From positions 1-64,000 of the forward strand of contig CANBVJ010000010.1 of NCBI GenBank assembly GCA_947372865.1: a DNA stretch of 64,000 nucleotides, written 5' to 3'. Positions 11,916 through 19,420 of this stretch are shown here, one piece after another. Position numbers and translations under genes: made by a program. This DNA is from Comamonadaceae bacterium. Lineage in GTDB: Bacteria; Pseudomonadota; Gammaproteobacteria; Burkholderiales; Burkholderiaceae_C. Each line of letters opens with the position of its first letter. Position 1 is the first letter of the stretch. The notes under the pieces were generated by a model. The model was not told the DNA's origin, ran no database searches, and saw only the letters and a program-made list of their open reading frames with translations.

Positions 11916-12302
11916 GGGGCTGCACTGGTTTCGACGTGGGTACGGAATCGCTGTGGTGCATGTCGAGCTGAATGCGCTCGTAAAACAGATTCAAAAAAAC
12001 TAACTGCAAACGACGAACGTTTCGCACTCGCTGCTTAATAACCAGTGAGCCTTACAACAGCAGGCCGGTGGGCTGGGCAAGGGTGATGGGGTGAAAACCG
12101 CATCGTCCAGGCTGTAAGGTCATTCACATCGGCTGGCGCTAATCCGGGTACCTTGGATTGGAGCAAGACAATAGGGTACTGGCGATGGTGAAAGCGTGTG
12201 GCTGCGCGTTCACCTGGGCGAGACTCAAATCAGACCACTAAACATGTAGATCTGCTCGAAGATGGCTTGCGGACGCGGGTTCAAATCCCGCCAGCTCCAC
12301 CA
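11916..12302 (+). ncRNA. ssrA: Transfer-messenger RNA (tmRNA)
   Basis: Rescues stalled ribosomes and tags the unfinished peptide for proteolysis. The 5' end GGGGCTGCACTGGTTTCGAC and the 3' end ...GGTTCAAATCCCGCCAGCTCCACCA form the tRNA-like acceptor; the T-arm GCGGGTTCAAATCCCGC is intact and CCA is encoded. The resume frame at 12006-12038 reads ANDERFALAA followed by TAA. Length is 387 nt, normal for a one-piece tmRNA. The gene looks complete, although a mobile island begins immediately behind its 3' end; tmRNA 3' ends are common integration sites. Confidence 0.97.
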
Positions 12303-12305
12303 ATA
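12297..12305 (+). repeat. Left copy of CCACCAATA core (att-like) at the ssrA 3' end
   Basis: The nonamer CCACCAATA covers the encoded CCA end of tmRNA. It recurs at 16132-16140, in both places followed by a terminator-like hairpin ending in TTGGC and a T run. This is consistent with a direct-repeat junction produced by integration at ssrA; the site pair is inferred and not proven. Confidence 0.5.
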
Positions 12306-12309
12306 CCTT

Positions 12310-12341
12310 AAAAGCCAACCCTAACCGGTTGGCTTTTTTTT
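12310..12341 (+). terminator. Rho-independent terminator of ssrA
   Basis: AAAGCCAACC pairs with GGTTGGCTTT across the loop CTAACC, followed by an eight-base T run. Confidence 0.85.
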
Positions 12342-12640
12342 GCCTATTACCGCGTGTTTGCGCGGGTTTCTGCGGGTTCTTGCGGACTGCGGAGAGAGCC
12401 ATTTCTGCCAGTGACCGGCAGGTTTTACTCTCCGTTTGCACATTCTCTCTCCGACCCTCCCCACCCAGCGCAGGCCGAAGTCCGGAAGGCGCGCCTGTCA
12501 ACGCTATATAAATCAATGACTTACGCGCGGACGAATCAAGCGGTTTTTTTGTGGCATTGGTAGGCTGAGGGAACGGTGCGTGCTCCAGATCACTTTGGGA
12601 GCGAGTAAAAAAGAATATGAAACATCATTCAAGCCGCCAG
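12342..12640. other. Non-coding left flank of the ssrA island
   Basis: No gene is supported in these ~300 bases. 12344-12420 is unique to this flank (about 77 bp absent from the right flank). 12421-12535 is one copy of the 115-bp direct repeat. 12536-12640 shows nothing recognisable. A minus-strand frame crossing here ends in VELAGFEPASAS, a well-known artefact of translating tRNA-like T-arm sequence, and is not a gene. Confidence 0.6.
12421..12535 (+). repeat. Left copy of a 115-bp imperfect direct repeat
   Basis: Aligned by eye without gaps to 16179-16293: 87 of 115 positions match (about 76%). Best-conserved blocks are GGTTTTACTCTCCGTTTG, CCAGCGCAGGCC and the end ACG(A/C)GCGGACGAA. Both copies lie in the same orientation just behind a terminator, on either side of the recombinase and toxin-antitoxin genes. 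Confidence 0.8.
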
Positions 12641-12892
12641 TCAATTGGTTTTGATCTGCCGCTGTAGCGGGTTGGCCTTGACGCCAGCTTTGATCCGTTT
12701 CTGGGGCATGACGGCGATCATTTCGTCGTAGGCTTGTTTCTGAAACAGATAGGCAAGCTGGGCCTCCAAGTAACGTCGGCTGCGGTGTGGACGCCGTGGA
12801 AAGTACTTATCCCAAACGCTCCACAGAATGGGCTTCGGCAGGGTGCCCAGGGTGACGATTTTCATTATGGCTATTCGACTTGCTTCATCCAT
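12641..12892 (-). CDS. DUF2924-type small protein partnered with the recombinase
   Basis: 83 residues from ATG 12892. The segment LWSVWDKYFPRRPHRSRRYLEAQLAYLFQ resembles the W-(D/E)-x-(Y/L)-F-x-R-x-P ... Y-L-E-x-R-(I/L)-A-Y-x-x-Q pattern of DUF2924 proteins, which usually sit next to serine recombinases in phage and integrative elements. Their function is unknown. This copy stops soon after the A-Y-x-x-Q motif and has a basic tail (MPQKRIKAGVKANPLQRQIK), so it is short for the family. It lies 164 bp downstream of the recombinase on the same strand. A longer in-frame start at 12961 exists but adds nothing conserved. Confidence 0.6.
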   Translation of the reverse strand: MDEASRIAIMKIVTLGTLPKPILWSVWDKYFPRRPHRSRRYLEAQLAYLFQKQAYDEMIAVMPQKRIKAGVKANPLQRQIKTN

Positions 12893-13056
12893 TGGCTCAG
12901 CTTTCCAAGAAGGGTTTGTGGACCTCCATGAACGCTCTTTTACGATCAAAAGCCAAGTCATTTCAGGATAGAAAAGCTGGAAAATGCAGTCCCTGCAACT
13001 GCCGTAGATTGATCAGGCTTGCTAACTGATGGCGCTCAGTGGCACTGGCCAGGCCG

Positions 13057-14460
13057 TCACTTGCGCGGCGTTTGATCTGGTATTTGCGAGACCCAGTCGG
13101 TTTTATGGGCTTGCATGAGATCACAGATCAGCTCAAACACCCCTTTGGCACTGATGCGTACAAGGAAGTCATTGGGCCCAACGACCACCCGCTCCACCAA
13201 CAAACGTATCAGTTGCGCTTTCGAGGGCAACGAGAAGAGGTCGGACACCCTGGCCGTTTCGCGCAGCCGCTCAGTGATGAGTGCATGGTCGAAAGTTGGA
13301 TGGTCTGTGAGGGATTGCGGTAGTGCTGCTAGCCACTGCGAGGGGTCCCGAAAGTTCTCGTACAGATGCTCCATCACCTGCGCATGCAGGTGATGTGCGG
13401 AAAGTCGCGGCAGACCGGATGCACCGGCACCCACCGAAATTTCCTTTTGTGGAATGTAATAACCAAAGTGGCGACCCCGTTGTTTGGATGACACCCAGGG
13501 CGTCATGCTTCGGCCATCTTCGCCAAACACCAAGCCCTTGAGTGGGAATTGCCACTCTGGCGATTCGCGATTGAGCACGCCGGTTCGGCGGGCCCGCGAG
13601 GCCATCAACTCATGAACTTCGTCCCACAGGACTTGATCAATGAGGGGTTTGTGACTGCTGGCATGCCAAGCATCGTCATAGAACAACTCGCCCAAGTACA
13701 TCCGGTTGTTGAGCAATTTGTAAAGCACGTTTTTGTCAAAGGTGCGCCCACCGCGCAGCAGGCCAGCTTTGGTGTGCCAAGCTTTGGTTTTGACGCCTTG
13801 TTCACTGAGCTCCTGAATCAGCGCCGTCACTGATGGCTGCTGCAAAAACCGCTCAAAAATATTCCGCACTGTCTTTGCCTCAACGGGTTCCACCACCAAG
13901 CGTTGCTGTGCCAGGCCATAGCCCAGCGGTGGAGCACCGCCTTGCCACACCCCTTGACGGCGCGAGGCTGCACGTTTTTCCCGGCCACGCTCCCCCGCGA
14001 TCTCGCGCTCGAACTGTGCAAATGAAGTCAGTAGGTTCAGCGTCAAGCGCCCCTGCGGGCCTGAGGTGTCAATCGACTGCGTCACCGATACCAGTGCGAC
14101 GCCGTGGCGCTCAAAGTCTTGCATCAACGCGTTGAAATCTCCCAAATGGCGAGAGAGCCTGTCCAAGCGATGCACCACCACGATGTCCACCAACCCGTCG
14201 GCCACATCCGATAACAACTCCTGCAAACCAGGCCTGCGGATATTGCTGCCCGAATAACCCCGGTCTTCGTAAATTCGGTCTGTGGGGACCCAGTGCTTGC
14301 CGAACTGGCTTGCAATGAGTTCATGGCAGGCCATGAACTGCGCCTGAACCGAGCTCAGCTTGTCGTCCTCCGCGTTATCCATCGACACGCGGGTGTAGAC
14401 CGCGCAGCGCTGGGGTGGCGGTGGTGTTGACTCCGGTAAATCGGTGGGGATGTCGCTCAT
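13057..14460 (-). CDS. Large serine recombinase (resolvase/invertase family)
   Basis: 467 residues from ATG 14460 (an upstream ATG at 14472 is in frame). The N-terminal resolvase domain has the nucleophile in YTRVS (Ser26), DRGYSGSNIRRPGLQELL, HRLDRLSRHLGDF and FAQFEREIAGERGREK. A recombinase domain follows (GGAPPLGYG ... VRNIFERFLQQPSVTALIQELSEQG), then a zinc-ribbon-like/coiled region and an alpha-helical C-terminus. This is the integrase type of many site-specific elements. It probably mobilised, or once mobilised, the island between the two direct repeats. Its base composition is less GC-rich than the surrounding core genes. Confidence 0.9.
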   Translation of the reverse strand: MSDIPTDLPESTPPPPQRCAVYTRVSMDNAEDDKLSSVQAQFMACHELIASQFGKHWVPTDRIYEDRGYSGSNIRRPGLQELLSDVADGLVDIVVVHRLDRLSRHLGDFNALMQDFERHGVALVSVTQSIDTSGPQGRLTLNLLTSFAQFEREIAGERGREKRAASRRQGVWQGGAPPLGYGLAQQRLVVEPVEAKTVRNIFERFLQQPSVTALIQELSEQGVKTKAWHTKAGLLRGGRTFDKNVLYKLLNNRMYLGELFYDDAWHASSHKPLIDQVLWDEVHELMASRARRTGVLNRESPEWQFPLKGLVFGEDGRSMTPWVSSKQRGRHFGYYIPQKEISVGAGASGLPRLSAHHLHAQVMEHLYENFRDPSQWLAALPQSLTDHPTFDHALITERLRETARVSDLFSLPSKAQLIRLLVERVVVGPNDFLVRISAKGVFELICDLMQAHKTDWVSQIPDQTPRK

Positions 14461-14602
14461 AGCCCGCATCATCTCAGGATCGGAAGGATGTCGAACACGT
14501 TCGCAGCCTATTTTGGGGCTGTGTCAGAGAGTAATTTCTAAAAATTCGATGCTAGATCTTAGCGAGCTAGCCAAAGCCAGGCGCCGTTTTTAAAAAAGTG
14601 GT

Positions 14603-14615
14603 AACCTCTGAGGTT
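14603..14615. promoter_or_regulatory. Perfect palindrome AACCTCTGAGGTT upstream of higB-like gene (candidate operator)
   Basis: Two 6-bp arms around one base, 20 bp ahead of the toxin start. Type II antitoxins of the HigA family repress their own operon by binding such palindromes. Candidate site, inferred from position and symmetry. Confidence 0.45.
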
Positions 14616-14635
14616 CATGAAATTTAGAAATTCAC

Positions 14636-14980
14636 ATGGACATACGGTTCGCGACAAAAAAGCTCCAAAAAGAGCTCAGCGAGGAAAAAGCTATGGTCAA
14701 GGCGCACGGAGCGACTCGCTCTAAGAGACTCAAAATTGTCATGGCGGCGTTGCGTGCCGCACCGACATTGAGTATTTTCGCGCCCCCAATGAGCCCGCCC
14801 CATCGCTGTCATGAGCTCACGGGCAACCGTAAAGGGCAGATCACTATGGACTTGGATCACCCCTATCGGCTGATCATCAGGCCCAACCATGACCCACTAC
14901 CCATGCGTGCAGAAGGTGGATTGGACTGGAAGGCAGTGACCGCCATCGTGATTGTTGAAATTAAGGATACCCATGGATAA
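14636..14980 (+). CDS. HigB/RelE-superfamily toxin
   Basis: 114 residues. Family features are the C-terminal pattern CHELTGNRKGQITMDLDHPYRLIIRP, followed by GLDWKAVTAIVIVEIKDTHG, as in proteic killer proteins related to HigB/RelE, which cleave mRNA on the ribosome. The stop overlaps the next gene's start by eight bases (ATGGATAA), and toxin-before-antitoxin order is the HigBA arrangement. The N-terminal ~50 residues are Lys/Arg-rich. Activity is inferred from family and context. The coding sequence is more AT-rich than neighbouring core genes. Confidence 0.8.
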   Translation: MDIRFATKKLQKELSEEKAMVKAHGATRSKRLKIVMAALRAAPTLSIFAPPMSPPHRCHELTGNRKGQITMDLDHPYRLIIRPNHDPLPMRAEGGLDWKAVTAIVIVEIKDTHG

Positions 14981-16082
14981 GCAAACATTAAACGAATACA
15001 GGCCCGACTACGCTGTATCGCCAGGGGACGTGCTCGAGCTTGAGTTGGAAACGAGAGGAATGAAGCAACAAGAGTTGGCCAAACGAACAGGGCTGACGCC
15101 GAAGCACATTGGTGCCTTGGTCAACGCCAAGTCTGCAATAACTCCCGAGACTGCTATCAAACTTGAACGCGCGATTGGCATGCCTGCGCAATATTGGATG
15201 AACTTGGAGAGTCAATACCAGGAGGTTTTGGCGCGTGTCGCTGAAGAAAAGAGACTCACCCGTGATTTGGATTGGCTTAAGCGGATTCCGGTTTTGTTGA
15301 TGACCAAGTTAGGCTGGATTGACAAGCACAAGGAGCCTAAAGCCCAGTTGATTGAAGTCCTTCGATTTTTTGGCATTGCCAGCGTTGACCAGTGGGATGA
15401 CATGTGGCCCAACTTAGGGGTTGCTTATCGGCAGCACAACGCTCATGAAATTCACCCCGAAGCTGTTTCGGCGTGGCTGCGACGGGGTGAGATTGAAGCT
15501 TCTACGATCTTGTGTGAATCGTATGACAAAGTGAAGTTTCGACAAGCGTTGGATGAGATTCGACGCCTAACTACTTCTTCGCCAGATGTGTTCGTGCCTC
15601 GCATGCGTGAACTTTGCGCTCAAGCGGGTGTCGCAGTGGTGTTTGTGCCGTCCTTACCTAAAACGGGCGTCAGCGGTGCAACCCGCTGGCTCAACACAAA
15701 CAAGGCGCTGATACAGCTTAGCTTGCGCTACAAGACTGATGACCACCTGTGGTTTACGTTTTTTCATGAGGCAGGTCACATTCTCCTGCATGGAAAAAAA
15801 GAACTGTTCCTTGAGGGAACAAATGGTCTCGATGCAGCGAAAGAGAACGAGGCAAATGAGTTTGCTCAAAATGAGCTAATTCCGAGGCGGATGCTGACTG
15901 TGTTTGCCCAAAAAAAGCCGATCAGCAAGGTGGCAATCAAACAATTTTCCAAAGAGCATGAGATTGCTCCTGGCATTGTTGTCGGTCAGCTTCAGCATAT
16001 GGGGCGCTTGCCAAGCTCGTTTTGTAACGATTTGAAGCAGGTTTTCAATTTGGCCGATGTGCAAGCCTTGGGACCCCGCTAA
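14973..16082 (+). CDS. HigA-type antitoxin fused to ImmA/IrrE-like metallopeptidase domain
   Basis: 369 residues from ATG 14973, preceded by AAGGAT. Residues ~12-75 form an XRE/HigA helix-turn-helix (VLELELETRGMKQQELAKRTGLTPKHIGALVN). A central helical region follows. The C-terminal half is an ImmA/IrrE-type domain with the zinc motif FFHEAGHILLH (His265, Glu266, His269) and a downstream ENEANEFAQ carrying the third-ligand-type Glu. Family members with this fusion act as antitoxin-like regulators; ImmA-type proteases cleave phage repressors. Whether this one is proteolytically active on itself or another target is unknown. Overlaps the toxin gene by eight bases. An upstream in-frame start at 14952 is less likely. 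Confidence 0.85.
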   Translation: MDKQTLNEYRPDYAVSPGDVLELELETRGMKQQELAKRTGLTPKHIGALVNAKSAITPETAIKLERAIGMPAQYWMNLESQYQEVLARVAEEKRLTRDLDWLKRIPVLLMTKLGWIDKHKEPKAQLIEVLRFFGIASVDQWDDMWPNLGVAYRQHNAHEIHPEAVSAWLRRGEIEASTILCESYDKVKFRQALDEIRRLTTSSPDVFVPRMRELCAQAGVAVVFVPSLPKTGVSGATRWLNTNKALIQLSLRYKTDDHLWFTFFHEAGHILLHGKKELFLEGTNGLDAAKENEANEFAQNELIPRRMLTVFAQKKPISKVAIKQFSKEHEIAPGIVVGQLQHMGRLPSSFCNDLKQVFNLADVQALGPR

Positions 16083-16131
16083 AAAGAGACCTAATTTCGC
16101 GCAAAAAACATCGCATTCATATTTCTGCGTG

Positions 16132-16140
16132 CCACCAATA
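16132..16140 (+). repeat. Right copy of CCACCAATA core (att-like)
   Basis: Identical to the nonamer at the ssrA 3' end and again followed by a terminator-like hairpin. Over the 40 bases from this point, 30 match the left flank in an ungapped hand alignment. It may be the displaced end of the original ssrA flank. Confidence 0.45.
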
Positions 16141-16144
16141 AAGG

Positions 16145-16175
16145 AAAAACCAACCCTTCGGAGTTGGCTTTTTTT
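16145..16175 (+). terminator. Terminator downstream of the antitoxin gene
   Basis: CCAAC and GTTGG pair around a short C/TTCG/G apical stem, with a seven-base T run. It probably ends the toxin-antitoxin transcript. It resembles the ssrA terminator. Confidence 0.7.
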
Positions 16176-16178
16176 ACG

Positions 16179-16293
16179 GGTTTTACTCTCCGTTTGTACT
16201 TTCTTGTTCAGAGCCTAGCTAGCCAGCGCAGGCCTGAGTCTGGAAGGCAGACGCTTCACCGCTGTAAAAATCAAGAGATTACGAGCGGACGAA
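16179..16293 (+). repeat. Right copy of the 115-bp imperfect direct repeat
   Basis: Same length and orientation as 12421-12535, about 76% identical without gaps, 3,758 bp downstream of it. The remaining ~100 bases up to the rhodanese gene show no gene. Confidence 0.8.
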
Positions 16294-16394
16294 GGCAGTT
16301 TTTATCCTTGATAAGCAGCGGGGAATTTTTGCTCATTAATGCCGATAAACGAAGTACGCGAACCTTGCTCTTTTGCTAATCTGCGCTGGCGCGA

Positions 16395-17129
16395 TCAGTG
16401 CGCAATACCCAGATCCGGCCCCAGCGCACGGCGCTCGTCAAACACAAAGCAGCCGCCGTCATAGTGCTTGCCGTCGGTTTCTTCAAAGTATTTCAAGATG
16501 CCGCCCTCGAGCTGGTAGACGTGCTCCAGCCCTTCTTCGCGCATCAGGATGGCGGCTTTTTCACATCGGATGCCGCCGGTGCAAAAGCTCACCACCGTCT
16601 TGCCTTCCAGCTCGGCCTTGTGCGCCCGAAAGGCGTCGGGGAACTCGGTGAACTTGGTGATGCGCCAGTCAATCGCACCGGTAAACGTGCCAGCGTCCAC
16701 CTCAAAGTCGTTGCGTGTGTCCAGCGTCACCACGGGGCGGCCGGCGTCGTCCACGCCGGCTTCGAGCCAGCGGCGCACCGTGGCCGCAGTCACGGCCGGG
16801 GCGCGGCCCTGGGCGGGCTGAATGGCGGGGTGGTTCATGCGGATGATTTCGTTCTTGACCTTGACCAGCATCTTTTTGAAGGGCGTGGTGTCAGACCAGC
16901 TTTCCTTGGGCGCCAGCGCCGCAAAGCGCGCGTCGGTGTGCAGCAGTGCCACAAATTCGCGCACTTTGTCCGCAGGTCCGGCCAAAAACAGGTTGATGCC
17001 TTCAGACGCCAACAAAATCGTGCCCTTGAGTTCCAGCGCCAGCGCACGCGCCAACAGCAGCGTGCGCAGCTCCGGCGCGTCGGGCAGCGGGGTGAACTGG
17101 TAGGCAGAGATATTGAGGATGGCTTGCAT
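16395..17129 (-). CDS. trhO: tRNA uridine-34 hydroxylase (TrhO/YceA-type rhodanese)
   Basis: 244 residues. The N-terminal domain ([23 protein letters not shown]) is typical of YceA/TrhO proteins. The rhodanese domain follows ([21 protein letters not shown]), with the catalytic Cys in [12 protein letters not shown]. TrhO makes 5-hydroxyuridine at wobble position 34 in an oxygen-dependent reaction (E. coli and B. subtilis knowledge). The protein is about 100 residues shorter than E. coli YceA because it stops after the rhodanese domain. This shorter form is seen in several Betaproteobacteria. It lies 9 bp downstream of an EamA permease gene. Confidence 0.85.
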   Translation of the reverse strand: MQAILNISAYQFTPLPDAPELRTLLLARALALELKGTILLASEGINLFLAGPADKVREFVALLHTDARFAALAPKESWSDTTPFKKMLVKVKNEIIRMNHPAIQPAQGRAPAVTAATVRRWLEAGVDDAGRPVVTLDTRNDFEVDAGTFTGAIDWRITKFTEFPDAFRAHKAELEGKTVVSFCTGGIRCEKAAILMREEGLEHVYQLEGGILKYFEETDGKHYDGGCFVFDERRALGPDLGIAH

Positions 17130-17138
17130 AAATAAATC

Positions 17139-18035
17139 TCAGTGGGGCGCGGTCAAAAACCGGGCGCTCAGGGCCCGCAGCGGGTTCAGTTTGGACACCA
17201 GCAAACAGGCCATCACGATCAGGCCGCCGCCTGCGGCCATGGCCAGGCTGGTGGGTTCGTCCAGCAGCAGCACCGACCACAAGACGCCAAAACCAGTGCT
17301 CATGAAGTTGGCCGTCATGGACGCCATGGGCGGCACGTACTGGATGATGCGCATGAACATCCAGTACGCCAGGCCCGAGGTGGCCACACCCAGCACCGCA
17401 ACCGCTGCCACCGCGCTCCAGGTGAAATGGGCTTGCGGTAAATCGTACAGCGCGCCGGGCAGCAGCATCAGCACTGCGGTGGCGTGCATGCCTGCCGTAA
17501 TGCTCAAGGGTTCCATGCGCAGGGTGGCGCGTTTTAAAAATGGAGTGGCGGTGCCCGACAAGGCGGCCGCGCCCATGCATACCAGCGCAGAGAGCACCAG
17601 CGTGGCGTTGGGCTCTACGGGCCCCAGGTGCACCACCAGCGCGGCGCCCAAGAGCCCCAGCACGCAACCCGCCAGCTTGCCGCGCGTGAGCGCCTCTTCT
17701 TTCAGCAAGGCTGAGGCAAAGGCCCCAAACAGCACGGCGGTGACCGACAGCAGCGCGCCATAGCCGCCGGGCAGGTTCAGCGCCGACCATGAATACAGCA
17801 GATGGGGCCCGGCCACTGCCAAAAAGCCGATCAGCAGCAGCTCACGCCAATGTTGCAAAGGCCAGGGGTGCTTGAGCGCGCGCATGATGGCTGCCAGCAC
17901 TGCGGTGGCCAGCAGCATGCGCAGGCCCGCCGACACATTGGGCCCGAGCTGCGGCGCCGCCACCCGGGTCAGGATAAAAGACGCGCCCCACAACGCCGAC
18001 AACATCAGCAGTTGAATGAAGTAGCGTGCTTTCAT
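17139..18035 (-). CDS. EamA/DMT-family permease
   Basis: 298-residue inner-membrane protein with the internal duplication of the drug/metabolite transporter family. The first helix has LLMLSALWGASFILTRVAAP, and the second repeat includes LYDLPQAHFTWSAVAAVAVLGVATSGLAYWMFMRIIQ and LLDEPTSLAMAAGGGLIVMACLL. Ten helices are expected. The substrate cannot be assigned. It lies between trpS (46 bp) and the trhO-like gene (9 bp) on the same strand. Confidence 0.88.
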   Translation of the reverse strand: MKARYFIQLLMLSALWGASFILTRVAAPQLGPNVSAGLRMLLATAVLAAIMRALKHPWPLQHWRELLLIGFLAVAGPHLLYSWSALNLPGGYGALLSVTAVLFGAFASALLKEEALTRGKLAGCVLGLLGAALVVHLGPVEPNATLVLSALVCMGAAALSGTATPFLKRATLRMEPLSITAGMHATAVLMLLPGALYDLPQAHFTWSAVAAVAVLGVATSGLAYWMFMRIIQYVPPMASMTANFMSTGFGVLWSVLLLDEPTSLAMAAGGGLIVMACLLVSKLNPLRALSARFLTAPH

Positions 18036-18081
18036 GGGAGCGGTCTAACGTAGTGCCGGGGTACGGGCCAGCAAAGGCAGA

Positions 18082-19374
18082 TCAGCCCTGGTCGCCGTGC
18101 AGGCTGTCCAGCGCCGCTTGCAGCGCGCCAGGGCTGGCTTGTTCGTCAGCCAGTTGCGTGCGCAGCGCGGCCAGGGCGCCCAGGCCTTCTTGCTTGATCA
18201 GCGCAATAGCCACACCGGCTTGCTTGGGTGACTCAAAACCCAGGCTTTGCAGCAGCAGCGCGCCTTTGGCATCCACCAGCTTGAAGTAAAACTGGCCGTC
18301 TTTCTCGCGGTATTGCTTGAAGCTGGCCGCTGCCATCTTGGCCGCTTTGGCAGGGGCGGCAGCGGCGCTGCCCAGGCTGCGCAAGCCCACGGCCTGGCGC
18401 AGGCGCGCCATAAAGGGCGTGGCCACGGCGCGGGCCTTGACGGCGCCCGCGTGCAGCAGGGCTTCCACTTCTTGCGGGTGGGCCATCAGATGCTCGTAGC
18501 GCGCGCGCATGGGGGCGATCTCGCGGTCAATGCGCTCAAACAGTTGCTCTTTGGCTGCGCCCCAGGCAATGCCGTCGGCAAACGCTTGTGCAAACGCAGT
18601 CGTCTCTTCGGCGCTAGCAAAGGCCTGGTAAATCTGGAACAGGGCCGAGCCTTCGGTGCTTTTGGCCTCGCCGGGCGCACGCGAATCGGTCTTGATGCCA
18701 GCGATCAGTTTTTTGAGTTCGGCGCGCGGCGCAAACAGCGGGATGGTGTTGTCGTAACTCTTGCTCATCTTGCGCCCGTCCAGGCCGGGCAGGGTGGCCA
18801 CTGATTCTTCAATCGCGGCCAGGGGCGCCACAAAGTGCTCGCCGTAGCGGTGGTTAAAGCTGTGCGCCATGTCGCGCGCCATCTCGATGTGCTGAATCTG
18901 GTCGCGCCCCACCGGCACGTGGTGGGCGTTGAACATCAAAATGTCCGCGCCCATCAGCACCGGGTACATGAACAGGCCCGCTGTGACGTCTGCGTCCGGG
19001 TCAAGCTCCGCGGCCAGGTTTTTGTCCACCGAGGCCTTGTAAGCGTGGGCGCGGTTCAAGATGCCTTTGCCGGTCACGCAGGTCAAAAACCAGGTCAGCT
19101 CGGGAATCTCGGGCACGTCCGACTGGCGGTAAAACACCACGCGCGCGGGGTCCAAGCCCGCGGCCAGCCAACTGGCGGCAATTTCCAGCGTAGAGCGTTG
19201 AATGCGCTCGGGCTCGTTGATCTTGATGAGCGCGTGGTAGTCGGCCAAAAAGTAATAGCTCTCCACGCCGGGGCGCAAACTCGCAGCCACGGCCGGGCGA
19301 ATCGAGCCCACATAGTTACCCAGGTGCGGCGTGCCCGAGGTGGTGATGCCGGTCAAAAAACGTACAGAACTCAT
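18082..19374 (-). CDS. trpS: Tryptophanyl-tRNA synthetase with C-terminal extension
   Basis: Charges tRNA-Trp. From ATG 19374 the protein is 430 residues. Class I motifs are present: TSGTPHLGNYVG (HIGH equivalent) and KMSKSYDN. E. coli TrpRS has ~334 residues, so the last ~90 are extra. The tail has an Ala/Lys-rich linker (AAAPAKAAKMAAAS) and a compact segment GQFYFKLVDAKGALLLQS...FESPKQAG, reminiscent of YegP/DUF1508 domains. Such an extension seems to recur in Burkholderiales TrpRS; its role is unknown. A GTG at 19383 is an alternative start. Confidence 0.93.
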   Translation of the reverse strand: MSSVRFLTGITTSGTPHLGNYVGSIRPAVAASLRPGVESYYFLADYHALIKINEPERIQRSTLEIAASWLAAGLDPARVVFYRQSDVPEIPELTWFLTCVTGKGILNRAHAYKASVDKNLAAELDPDADVTAGLFMYPVLMGADILMFNAHHVPVGRDQIQHIEMARDMAHSFNHRYGEHFVAPLAAIEESVATLPGLDGRKMSKSYDNTIPLFAPRAELKKLIAGIKTDSRAPGEAKSTEGSALFQIYQAFASAEETTAFAQAFADGIAWGAAKEQLFERIDREIAPMRARYEHLMAHPQEVEALLHAGAVKARAVATPFMARLRQAVGLRSLGSAAAAPAKAAKMAAASFKQYREKDGQFYFKLVDAKGALLLQSLGFESPKQAGVAIALIKQEGLGALAALRTQLADEQASPGALQAALDSLHGDQG

Positions 19375-19420
19375 AGTGCCCACATCGATTGGAAAAACAG
19401 CAAGAAAATGGGAAAGGTGC

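Noticed and set aside
12238-12516. Minus-strand 92-codon frame across the tmRNA 3' end
   Set aside because: Its end reads VELAGFEPASAS, a common artefact of translating the T-arm of tRNA-like genes.
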